From: Dallia pectoralis
Taxonomy: Eukaryota > Chordata > Actinopteri > Esociformes > Umbridae
DNA length: 64,000 bases
Direction of reading: 5' to 3'
Assembly: GCA_029465975.1 (NCBI GenBank)
Contig: CM055747.1
Coordinates: 16,249,821 to 16,313,820 of the forward strand
Shown: one piece after another, positions 9,412-20,150 of the stretch
How positions within the stretch are numbered: position 1 is the stretch's first letter
Layout of the letters: the number at the start of each line of letters is the position of its first letter
Position numbers and translations under genes: made by a program
Notes under the pieces: model-generated
The model's input: only the letters and a program-made list of their open reading frames with translations
Databases searched by the model: none
Told to the model about the DNA's origin: nothing

Positions 9412-10173
9412 TTAAAACTTTTCATTTAACCCTGTTGGGTCAACAGTCCCTAATGCTCTGATCCATCCTCTCTCTGCTCTCTGTCTCTGTGGTTTGGACC
9501 AGTTTTTATTAGTCTCAAGCCCGAAAACAGTTATATTCTCCACCGCGTGTGTCTGAAAGTGAGTGTAAAGCACTGTGGTTTTATCCCTTTTATCCCTTTT
9601 ATCAATGTGATAGAGGTGTTGTTTAAACCGAGCACCTATTGTGTTTTTTGTTTCCCCAATATATATCTGCCGACACAAACTGCACCTAATCCCGTAGACC
9701 GAGTTGGCCGTTTCCAACCCCATGCTCTGCCATATTGGAGCACCTAACCCCGAAAGTGGGTTCTGAAGGAACTTGAGTTTTAAAAGGTATTTGTCATTGC
9801 CCAGTGGTTTTTTCCGTTGTGTGAGACTAGAGCGGACCAGCATGTCTTTAAGGTTTTTATTTCTCCTATATGCTGATATCACTCTGAATTTCTCTAGAGC
9901 CCCGTTACCTTGCTGAGCCTGTTGGAAGTGGGATTTAAGTTGTGAGCTCAGTCCCACCAGGCTCTTAGAAAATGTGGCCACAAACGGTATAATAATGCGG
10001 TTGTCAATCTCCTTTATATACCCTCCTTCATTTTCAAAAATCTGTCTCACCTCAGTTTTTATTTCCCTTAGGAAACGTTTGGAGTAGCCCCGTGGGCCTA
10101 GAGCTCTGAAAAGCGTTCCGGTGGCCTCCTCCACATCCTCCGGTAAGGTACAGATACGATTAAACCGTATAAG
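9412..10173 (-). pseudogene. Second copy of the 5'-truncated PLE (GIY-YIG end)
   Basis: Counterpart of the fragment at 1144-1896 with the same protein except for a three-residue tandem insertion. The frame is open from the stop at 9412 to the junction with TTAGGG at about 10173. The same truncation point and junction show that it arose by segmental duplication and not by an independent insertion. Confidence 0.85.
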
Positions 10174-11263
10174 GGTTAGGGTTAGGGTTAGGGTTAGGGT
10201 TAGGTATAATCAGGGGACAGACAAGTCTGATTTGCACAGGCACAGGCATACAAGATCTTGATAAAATGGTTAGACAATAAGTACATGTTTATATATTCAG
10301 GACTATTTAGGGTTAGGGTTAGGGTTACGGTTAGGGTTAGGGGTTAGGGTTAGGGTTAGGTATAATCAGGGGACAGACAAGTCTGATTTGCACAGGCACA
10401 GGCATACAAGATCTTGATAAAATGGTTAGACAATAAGTGCATGTTTATATATCCAGGACTATTTAACTATACACAAAGAAAAAAGGGGGGTTTAAAGAAA
10501 AAAATAAAAAGATTTGTGGTTTTACCCATTTACTAAAATTGGGTGGAATGTATAATCATCCTGGATTGGCTAGGGTTGTATGGGTTAGGGTTATGGTTAT
10601 GAATTGGGTAGGGTAAAAGTAGGGTTAGAATAAGGAAGAAAGGGGTTATGTTTGGTATTGGATACTGGTGTTTGGGAAATAATTATGAGCTGAGTAGGGA
10701 GAAGATTGGGGTCAAGATAAGGAAGGGAATAGGGTAAATAGTTAAATTAGGGTCATGAGGGGGTGTTAGAGTTAGGATAAGGAAAACAGGGTTAGGATAC
10801 GGAAGACAGGTAGGGTTAAGGTTAGGGTTAGGGGGTTAGGGTTAGAGTTTGGAAGCGGCTGAGGTTAAGGTTAGGATTAGGGTTAAGGTTAGGGTTAGGG
10901 TTAGGGTTAGGGGAGGGACCAATTAAAACACTAAAAGTGTGTTAAAATGTGCACGGGCACAGGGGCTATATAAAACTATCTTCCCCTTATGTTCTTATAA
11001 AATTATAAAAAAGAATGAACGACAAAGACAGGACAAGACAAACAAGGGGGGGCGAAACAGTTCGGTGTTTCGGCACCTGTGCCACTGTGGTTAAGTTTAG
11101 GCACAGGTGCCACTGAGGTTAGGGTTAGGTTTTGTGTAAAGGGGCAGGGGGATCCTTTATAGAGGGGAGGGAAATATGGTGATGTGTTTTGACACCTGTG
11201 CTACTGAGGTTAAGTTTAGGCACAGGTGCCATTGAGGTTACGTTTAGGCACCTGTGCCACTGA

Positions 11264-11462
11264 TGTTAGGGTTAGGGTTAGGGTTAGGGTCAGGGTTAAG
11301 GGTTAGGGTTAGGGTTAGGGGTTAGGGTTAGGGGTTAGGGTTAGGGTTAGGTGAGGGACCAATTAAAACACTAAAAGTGTGTTAAAATGTGCACGGTTAG
11401 GGTTAGGGTTAGGGTTAGGGTTAGGGTTAGGGGTTAGGGTTAGGGTTAGGGTTAGGGTTAGG
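11264..11462 (+). repeat. TTAGGG array running into the assembly gap
   Basis: TTAGGG repeats, some with an added G or a GTCAGG variant, at 11264-11352 and 11395-11462, split by the same 40-base spacer as at 3093-3133. The array is still perfect where the N run starts. The G-rich strand reads left to right, as at the right-hand end of a chromosome. Confidence 0.9.
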
Positions 11463-11962
11463 NNNNNNNNNNNNNNNNNNNNNNNNNNNNNNNNNNNNNN
11501 NNNNNNNNNNNNNNNNNNNNNNNNNNNNNNNNNNNNNNNNNNNNNNNNNNNNNNNNNNNNNNNNNNNNNNNNNNNNNNNNNNNNNNNNNNNNNNNNNNNN
11601 NNNNNNNNNNNNNNNNNNNNNNNNNNNNNNNNNNNNNNNNNNNNNNNNNNNNNNNNNNNNNNNNNNNNNNNNNNNNNNNNNNNNNNNNNNNNNNNNNNNN
11701 NNNNNNNNNNNNNNNNNNNNNNNNNNNNNNNNNNNNNNNNNNNNNNNNNNNNNNNNNNNNNNNNNNNNNNNNNNNNNNNNNNNNNNNNNNNNNNNNNNNN
11801 NNNNNNNNNNNNNNNNNNNNNNNNNNNNNNNNNNNNNNNNNNNNNNNNNNNNNNNNNNNNNNNNNNNNNNNNNNNNNNNNNNNNNNNNNNNNNNNNNNNN
11901 NNNNNNNNNNNNNNNNNNNNNNNNNNNNNNNNNNNNNNNNNNNNNNNNNNNNNNNNNNNNNN
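11463..11962. other. Assembly gap (500 N)
   Basis: Exactly 500 N, a round number typical of a scaffold gap of unknown size. It separates TTAGGG repeat on the left from single-copy sequence on the right. Open frames crossing it are meaningless. Confidence 0.99.
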
Positions 11963-13520
11963 GGTCACGGCTCTCTCACCAGTCTCAAAATAATACTGTT
12001 TTATTTCCATCTGACGGTATAGTTTGCATAGTATTAAATGCATGAGTAAAGTGTTGGAACTACATAAAACTGGGTCATTGGGAGAAAAAAAAGGGTTGAT
12101 AGAAGATGTGTGCATGGAAACCCCTCATCTCTTCTCTTGCATTTGGCATCTTCTGGAGGTCATTTACTTCGCCCCTGTTCTATGCGCCAAACCTAAATGT
12201 TTTCTCACAAGGAGCCAGAACCCTTAGTTTGTGAGCCACTGGAGTAGTGATTCTTGGGTACTTAGTTTGTGTGGCACTGGAGTAGTGATTCTAGGGTACT
12301 TAGTTTGTGTGGCACTGGAGTAGTGATTCTAGGGTACTTAGTTTGTGTGGCACTGGAGTAGTGATTCTAGGGTACTTAGTTTGTGTGGCACTGGAGTAGT
12401 GATTCTAGGGTACTTAGTTTGTGTGGCACTGGAGTAGTGATTCTAGGGTACTTCATCTGTGAAGGTGAGAGAGGTGATGTCCTTGTCACTGTAGCATTTC
12501 CTACCAGGCCCCATCAGACTGACGGTTTTTATTTACTGTCTACAGTAGATCCTAAAGGTGCCTTTTCCATAGGATCGCTGTTCTTCTGTTTCACTCCGAT
12601 ATCAATTTACAGCTGTTGATTAAAATGTTGCTGTGTCAGCTGTCAGCGAGCTAGAGGAGATTGGACCTATGTGCTAAACTGGTGACAACTGACTGCTAAT
12701 CTGTCTGGTTCCTTTACCTCAGAGGATTAGTGGTGGGCGTGTTTATGCCTGCTTATTGGTAAGACGCCAAATAAAATGGTAATTTAATACATTTATTAAA
12801 CACAATAATTGACACCGACATTGAACTGTGTGACCTGAGGCCTGACAAAATTTTAAACGGTTGTGCCAACAAATGGGTCATTAGCCATTGTTTTGTGAAA
12901 TGAAAATGCCCTTCCCGTGAACATATTCCCAGATCCTTCCTCTGAGCTAAGCCTTTCCATTAACTTAAGAGGGCACGCCGCGTGAATGGGCCGCTGATGT
13001 GGAAAGCTGAGCATTTCCCATAATGCGCCAGTGACTATTGTTCTGACAGATGTCATACTACCCAGGCTCCTGTTCTATCAACCAGGGCGTGCCTCATGCC
13101 TCCTAGTGTCATGGGCGAAGGAGTTGAATATCCCGGGACAACCGTGAACCACAGCCCCAGTAATGTAGCTGCCTTTCAGGGAAAGGACCAGATAATTAAA
13201 AGTGGTTCCAGGGTGGAGTTTGTTCACACTCTCCTATTTGTCACAGATTGTGTTTCACTATCTTTCTGTTTTTAAGTTTAGATCTGGTACAGAGTTAATA
13301 TATTACCAAAATTGATGCTATGAACTGACAAGAGGTTTTTGATAGAGGTGGTGTTTCCAGTAAGCCGTGCCTGATGTCGTACTGTTTAGGTTCCCAGACA
13401 CATTCAGACAGGCCTGCTGCTCTCTGGAGGACAGCTGAGCGGCTCTATTTCTGAGCCACGCTACGGTCTCACGTTTCTTTTCTACGGTTGGAAATTATCA
13501 CAGGCAGCACAGTTGTTTTG
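11963..13520. other. Non-coding sequence upstream of or within ehd1
   Basis: No exon could be supported here. I looked for the missing EHD1 5' exons, which should carry a P-loop and a DxxG motif, and saw neither. The 39-bp minisatellite near 12222 is listed separately. The rest is probably intron or 5' flank. Confidence 0.5.
12222..12458. repeat. 39-bp minisatellite, about 6 copies
   Basis: Tandem copies of a 39-base unit containing GGCACTGGAGTAGTGATTCT followed by AGGGTACTTAGTTTGTGT. The first copy is slightly diverged (CCACTGG, TTGGGT) and the others are nearly identical. Confidence 0.9.
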
Positions 13521-13521
13521 G

Positions 13522-14282
13522 CAACCTACACAATCGTTCAAAAGTTTTTGGGTCACTCAGAAATTCCCTTGTTTTCAAAAGAAAAGCATTGTTTTCTTCC
13601 ATTAACATAACCATTGACGTAACATAACAGAAATACAGTGAAGGCATTGTCAATGTCCGAAATGACTAATGTAGCCAGAAACTGCTGATTTTCTATGGAA
13701 TATCTACATGGGTGTTCAGCAACCATCAGTCCTGTGTTTGCTAATCCAAGTTTATAATTTTAAAAGAATAATTGATCATTGAAATCCCCTTTGCAATTAT
13801 GTTATCTCTGCTAAAACTGTTGTGCTGATTAAAGAACAAATAAATCTGTCTTCTTTAGTATCATTGGGCATCTGAAGCGCCAGCGATTGTGGGTTCGATT
13901 ACAGGCTTATTATGCCCAGGAACGAATGTCTTTCTTTTGAAACTTGTCAGTCTATTCTTGTACTGAGAAACTTAAGCTATTCCATGTGAGAAATTGGTAA
14001 GGAAGGGAACATTTTGACCGTATGGTACTTTAGAAGTGCCCATCAAGCCAATACAGCATCTAGGAGGTGCTTCAGGAAGCATAGGGTGAATTCTCTTGAG
14101 ATTAACTCAACAAATTCATAACTTAAATGCCGAAGGTCTGCAAGGCTGTAATTGCTGCAAATAGAGGATTATTTGATAAGCCAAGTTAATTTTGCTGTAA
14201 CTTAAACTCATATCCAGTATGATTTCATGGAAAACAAGGACCTTTCTAAGTGACCCCAAACTTGTAAATGGCAGTATAGATT
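13522..14282. mobile_element. Degenerate TIR DNA transposon
   Basis: The left end (about 13532-13560, CGTTCAAAAGTTTTTGGGTC) and the right end (about 14243-14282, GTGACCCCAAACTTGTAAAT) are imperfect inverted repeats. The interior resembles a widespread teleost repeat that I know only as non-coding filler with these TIRs. There is no transposase frame. A short stretch near 13875-13920 with GGTTCGATTAC differs from the usual interior and may be a nested tRNA-derived fragment. Confidence 0.6.
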
Positions 14283-15652
14283 TGATATGAATGTGTTTTA
14301 TTACCATCATATATCCCTCTGTGCAGTTTGATAAGAGGAGATGTTCCTGTGGACTCTGGGACTCTAGAGTGGGTCCAGAGATCACACATCCTGCTGACGT
14401 GACACAAAACCAAGACAGAAGAATTAGATTCAGCACAGCGTGTCAACATTATTAAGCGTCTCTGAGCGTTTCATGATCCTAACTACACTGTCCAAAGATA
14501 TAGGATGTTTTACACCCATAGACAGGTGCATGGGTTCAGAGACTCTCTTGTAGTCATCAGCACAGTATTTTATTTATTATCTATAAGAATGTAGTCCTAA
14601 CCCAGATATTGCATAAAAACAAACTACTCAGCACCGTACACAATGGAGGTCTGGCGTAAATGTGTGTGAGAGAGGAAGGCACTGCTGGAGACAAAGAGAA
14701 ATCTGTTTTGGACAGATTGAATGCTGAGTCAGCCTTGTGTTTCCCACACACATTACAACACCATGTGGTTGTTGATAGTTGTTTCTAATAAATGGGCTGG
14801 CCACGACTGCTCTCAGTATTACTTGTGTCTGTGTATAATCTCTGCCTCCACCACACCGCTGCCCTGCTGCCCTCCAGTTTAATACAGCTATTAAATATCT
14901 AAACCAAACCGGGGACGAGGTCTCTCAGTGGGCAGCTCGGTGTCTCCTGCACAATTTGTGCTCTTTCCTGTTTGTCATTCATGGGAGGATGTGTCTGTGT
15001 GGAGCTGGGGAGAGGATATCTAGAGGCTAGAATGAACGTAGCTTATTCTCTTCAGAATCACACACAAACTCTGTTCTCTTTACACATTGATCAAAGACAA
15101 ATCCTCTGCTGTTTAAATTTGAAATATAGCCATTTATTTGTGCAAAAAAAAACAGCCCTGAATCAGACTTGTTTACATCGTTCAGTTTGTTATGCGGTTG
15201 AACTACGTGTGTCACGTCATGCGTCTTGCAGTGATGGATATTGGGCTTTTTGCATTTCTATGCTCTATCCGTCATGGGTAAAGGGCCTGTGTCAGAGTCA
15301 CTGTGAGGACAGAAAGAATGATGGAGCAGGCTGTTGTTTAGTTAAGGTTTTCCTGGCACAGGAAAAACATTTTGTCGTTTTTGTTTTTGGATATGTGGCT
15401 GCAGGGGTGTGTGCGTGTGTGCGCGTGTGCGTGTGTGCGCGTGTGCGTGTGTGCGCGTGTGCGCGTGCGAAAATCAAGTTGCTGTACATTTCTGTGTGTA
15501 TTTGCCAGCCTTCCATGAGTCATTTATCTGCTGCCATTTATGTGTGATTGAAATGTGAATTTCGGAAAAAGATTCCCCCCAGATGTTTTGAAGATTGCAC
15601 ACTCCGTATGAAGTACAAAAGAATCTGAAGAACTTTCCTCCCCTTTCTTTAG
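14283..15652. other. Non-coding sequence with a GT/GC microsatellite, 5' of the first visible ehd1 exon
   Basis: No coding exon is supported. A purine-pyrimidine alternating tract (GTGTGCGTGTGCGC type) lies at about 15404-15469, and its frames read as CVRV or HTHT peptides. Just before 15653 there is a good polypyrimidine tract and AG for the next exon. Confidence 0.6.
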
Positions 15653-18334
15653 GTTATGACTTTGCTGCCGTGCTGGAATGGTTTGCTGAGCGTGTTGATC
15701 GCATTATCCTGCTATTCGACGCCCATAAACTAGACATTTCAGACGAGTTTTCTGAGGTGATCCGTGCCCTGAAGAACCATGAGGACAAGATGCGTGTGGT
15801 GCTGAACAAGGCCGACCAGATTGGCACACAGCAGCTGATGAGGGTGTACGGTGCCCTCATGTGGTCTCTTGGTAAAATCGTGGGCACTCCAGAAGTAATC
15901 CGGGTGTACATCGGTTCTTTCTGGGCTCAGCCACTCCTGGTCCCGGACAACCGGAAGCTGTTTGAGGCTGAGGAGCAGGACCTTTTCAAGGACATCCAGG
16001 GCCTGCCACGGAATGCTGCTCTGAGAAAGCTCAATGACCTCATCAAGCGAGCCCGCCTCGCCAAGGTGAGTCCTGGGATCAGATGTTGTGGCTTATTGTA
16101 TTATTGTCTAACCTTCATTATGCCAACTCTGATCAAACGTCCAGATAATGATTAACTCTGTCCCAAGGTTGTCGCTCACACAAACGTTTGAGTCTGGAAC
16201 ACCCTCCATTCTAAGATGGCCTGTGTCAAGAACCGGTGCTGTGTTTTTGCAAAAACGTTCCATAATAACTTGCAACTGAGAGAAATTCTACCTAATGACC
16301 AAATGATATAACTCTGCTAGCACGCTGTTCGCTTTATCGAGAAGAAACGCAAGCCTTTTGAAAACGTGGTAGATGGGAGTCTCACTTCTTAGGGACTCGA
16401 TCTCAGTAAGAAGGACAAACACAATCTCTTCATTAGCAAGACACTCAAAAGAATTATACCAGTCACAACATTAATGATCTTCCTGAATACATCTGTGAAA
16501 ACGTATACATGGTAACCTGGAAGTTCACTTTAGAAGAGTAATGGTACTATTGTGAAAGTACTACAGAGGCTGTGCTTACTAGATACTGCAAATGGCCAAA
16601 TCAACCTTTTAATTGTTTTACCTAGCTATGTTAAGTATGATCAGGTCAATAGAACGTATGGGTGCATTAGTGAGCTTAATGCTAACCATGTCTGGTAGAG
16701 AAGACATTTAGGTAGCTAACTAAAGTAAGGTTGCTGGGGTTGTCCACTGAATGAGCTCGCTAACATTGTTAGCTTGGCAGTGTTGTATCACTAGTTAGCA
16801 AGGTCAATTTGATGACATGATAAAGGCAATGTTTTTCATCTTGATATTTAATCACTTTTGCATCGTCTGTGCATTTCCTAGCCCTATTGGAATTTAGTCA
16901 ATAACCCTGATTATGTGACAGTGGGGTAATCAATAAAAATGTACCTTATTAAACGAATTCGTTGTGTACCCCTTTTTTGGTGCACATACAGGTACAGGTG
17001 TGTGCAGTTTGCAAGCTTGTGACTGAGCTGCATCAGAAACGTTCAGAATCTTCTAGAATGTATTTTTCAACAGTCATACTGGGGGAATATATACAGTGAT
17101 GCATGACACGCATACATGGGATGTTATATTTTTCCAATTTTTGTCAGTTTCTTATTGGCTACGAAGGGCACATTTGAAGAAAGGGTTGACCAGAACTTCA
17201 GGCAATTCGGGCATAAATATCTGGGAATGAGCCTATATAATCATTAGTTCTAATAAAGGATTTCTCCCTCCAGGTCCACGCTTACATCATCAGCTCTTTA
17301 AAGAAGGAAATGCCCAACATGTTTGGAAAAGACAATAAGAAGAAAGAGCTGATTGCCAACCTGGGGGAGATCTACACAAGGATTGAAAAAGAGCACCAGA
17401 TCTCACCTGGAGATTTCCCCAAACTGGCAAAGATGCAGGTACACCAATATACATTATATATTTCATTCTGTAGGTTGTTATGTTAAAGATGCTACACAAG
17501 CTTCACATAAAGGAGACATTTTTAATTGAACGCAACGAAACTGTGTAGCACCAACCGTAGTAGTCATGTGAGTAGTGTTTATATTATATGTTGTGGTGAC
17601 ATTATTAGTAATAGTAGTAGCAGAGGTGGTGACATTATTAGTAATAGTAGTAGCAGAGGTGGTGACATTATTAGTAATAGTAGTAGCAGAGGTGGTGACA
17701 TTATTAGTAGTACTAGTATTAGCAGCAGTAGTAGCAGTGGTGGTGGTGACATTATTAGTAGTAATTTATTGACTAAAAATCCCCGAACCTAATTAAACCT
17801 TTATGAACACAGGAGATCTTGGCAAACCAGGACTTCAGTAAGTTCCAGGCGGTGAAGCCCAAGCTGCTGGAGGCTGTTGAAGACATGCTCGCCAACGACA
17901 TTGCCAAACTCATGACCCTTGTTCGCCAGGAGGAGGCAGCGATGCCCAGCCAAGCAGTCCAGGGTGGAGCATTTGAAGGCACCATGAACGGTCCTTTCGG
18001 CCATGGATATGGCGAGGGTGCAGGGGAAGGCATTGATGAGCTAGAGTGGGTGGTGGCCCGAGACAAACCAACCTACGATGAAATATTCTACACCCTGTCT
18101 CCAGTCAACGGCAAAGTGTCGGGAGCCATGGCCAAGAAGGAAATGGTGAAGTCCAAGCTGCCCAACACAGTGCTGGGGAAGATCTGGAAGCTGGCGGATG
18201 TAGATAAGGATGGTTTTCTGGACGACGACGAGTTTGCCCTTGCTAATCATTTGATCAAAGTGAAGCTTGAGGGGCACGAGCTGCCCACTGATCTGCCAGA
18301 ACACCTGATTCCTCCCTCCAAAAGGGGGCTGTAG
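15653..18334 (+). CDS. ehd1: EH-domain-containing protein 1-like, 3' three exons (5' part missing)
   Basis: Exons 15653-16065, 17274-17438 and 17813-18334 (stop 18332-18334) join in frame, all with GT-AG borders, to give about 366 C-terminal residues; the family is usually about 534. EHD proteins are membrane-bound dynamin-like ATPases that tubulate recycling endosomes. The first exon starts at the conserved GYDFAAVLEWFAERVD, after the P-loop and switch regions, and keeps the G4-type LNKADQ (near 15800). Exon 2 is the helical segment (VHAYIISSLKKEMPNMFGK). Exon 3 holds the linker (GPFGHGYGEGAGEG) and the C-terminal EH domain with its Ca-binding loop DVDKDGFLDDDE (about 18197-18232). Choices such as GTMNGPFGHG and ANDIA favour EHD1 over EHD3, and the C-terminus PPSKRGL differs from both. 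About 168 N-terminal residues must lie in the gap or elsewhere. Confidence 0.9.
17589..17768. repeat. 33-bp minisatellite in an ehd1 intron
   Basis: About four copies of a 33-base unit rich in AGTAGT/ATTATTAGTA, passing into a degenerate GTAGTAGCAG tract, in the intron just before the last ehd1 exon. The translated Ser- or Val-rich peptides are artefacts. Confidence 0.85.
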
Positions 18335-20150
18335 AATTGGAGATGTGTCGTATAGAAAATGTGGCATTGACCTGAACAACTAGGAGACTTCTTCGTTTGG
18401 GGAGGATTATGGGAATGTGACTAATTGTGGTGTTGTGGGGAAATTAACAATAGAGAATATATATGACAATAACCATAGTCTATTCAAAGATAGAGAAGTA
18501 ACAAAATTAATAAACATTTCTAATTTATTCACTACCTGATCTTTTTCCTTACTCTTTTCACCATTGGTTTCGTAGACAACGTGTGCACACGCACACAATC
18601 ACTTCCTGTCTACAGTTTGAGTCATGTATTGTAGGCCCAACCCTTTTCATTATTTGCCCTAATCTAACAACTCATTGAACGATTACAAATAAACATGGTA
18701 GAATCCACAAATACTCTATAGCCTGGGAAAAATGTAGTCTTCCCTTAAGTTTCATATGATTTGTGTCTTGAGTTTAGTTAATTGTTAATTCTAGTTTAAT
18801 CATAATATGGTATAATTCCATTTGTGTATGTTTAGTGTTTTCAAAAGCCCCCTAAAAAGTGTTCTTCGAGTTTGGAAATGGCTCGACTTTCAGAAGCAGG
18901 TCGAATATATGTCTCTTCACGTTGGCTGATAACAACTGAGAATATAGTACACTGGTGTATTCTTCCCAGCATGCGAAAATACTTTTGTCATCTTGTATAG
19001 ACATGCAGACGTATGCTCATACGCCTTAAATAATCAAAATATAGAAAAGGTCCAATTCATTTTCGTCAATGACGAATGAGAAAGCTTTGTCCCAAATGAC
19101 TCCAGTAAAGCATACTTGGTGTCAAAAACGGGAATGTAATATAGACTAAGCTACGCTTTGTGCATTCATTTTGTTTACTCTGATATCCAATCCATGCTTG
19201 GGGGCCTTCTATTGGGGCTTTAAAATGCAGCCACATAATATTGTCTTTCACAAGGGTCACTCGGTATGCACCAGTAAGATATCTCATCAAATGTATTTAC
19301 GGGAAACCCAGGTGTTATGACAGTAAAATTCAAAAGCTGCATATTTCGTTAACCTTTAATTCCAAAGTCGCTGGTGTAGACAAGTGCCTCTACAGCTCTG
19401 TGAAATGTTCATATGTACATTGTTTTTGTCTTTGTTGTGAAATAAAATCTTATTATACTTTTTTCCTCCAATATTGTGTCTGCTCATATAATGGTTTAGA
19501 AATGGCTCAGACAACACTTTCCTTGTATACTGTATTGAAGCAAAAAACCCACAGGCTGGTTTGCATTTTGGAATCTTCAAATTTCCAATTAAGATACTAC
19601 ATCAATGCCACTAGCCTATTTGGAAAGGTTGACAGAAAGAAAACTATGAATTCGGATTGCCAAAATCAAAAATGCAATTATTGATATCAAGAAAAATAAT
19701 TGTAGATATCAAAATGTATTGAATATATGTTAAAACGACTTGCCATAGAAAACCTTTAGTCAATATTGCGTATAAACAATCTTAAATGTGTACTTAAAGT
19801 AATTAAGAATGTGTATATAGAAATAGTGGGATTTATCAAACGATCCTACAACCTTTTTACACACTACGGTAGAAAAACATTATTGATGAATGCCATTAGT
19901 TCTCAGAGTTGTGCTCTGGTTAGACGATGGCTGTTAGGATGTTGAATTGCCCCTATAGTCAAGATCATTGCTTTATCCACAAGAGAAACATTACATTGGA
20001 GAATGAAATACAATGACTCTAACCAAAAATCAATTTCTCTGAGTTTAACATGCATACGTTTAACATGCATACCTCACATGTTTGTAAATATTTGATTATA
20101 TCTTTTCAGCACTGAAGAAATGGCACTTGGCTATAAGGTAAAGTAGTGAT
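18335..20150 (+). other. ehd1 3' UTR and spacer
   Basis: AT-rich sequence after the ehd1 stop. AATAAA-type poly(A) signals occur near 18508 (TTAATAAACA) and 18687 (CAAATAAACA). No conserved frame was seen to 20150; the open frames around 19241-19684 look random. Confidence 0.5.

Larger units (their letters stand above)
8273..11462. repeat. Subtelomere-like block, right copy of the direct duplication
   Basis: A near-identical copy of 1-3190 in the same order and orientation: palindromic boxes, truncated PLE, TTAGGG runs and spacers. Differences seen include a 9-base in-frame tandem duplication in the PLE frame (about 9589-9600, adding three residues, read as KRDKRD) and small indels in G and TTAGGG runs. 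The copy is interrupted by the N run while still inside a TTAGGG array. Confidence 0.85.

Noticed and set aside
11363..12115. ORFs spanning the N run
   Set aside because: Gap bases are not sequence.
13875..13920. tRNA-like B box (GGTTCGATTAC)
   Set aside because: No A box at the right distance and no cloverleaf; at best a fragment of a tRNA-derived SINE.
14972..15547. 191-codon ORF before ehd1
   Set aside because: It crosses a GT/GC microsatellite, shows no domain, and has no relation to the EHD 5' exons.
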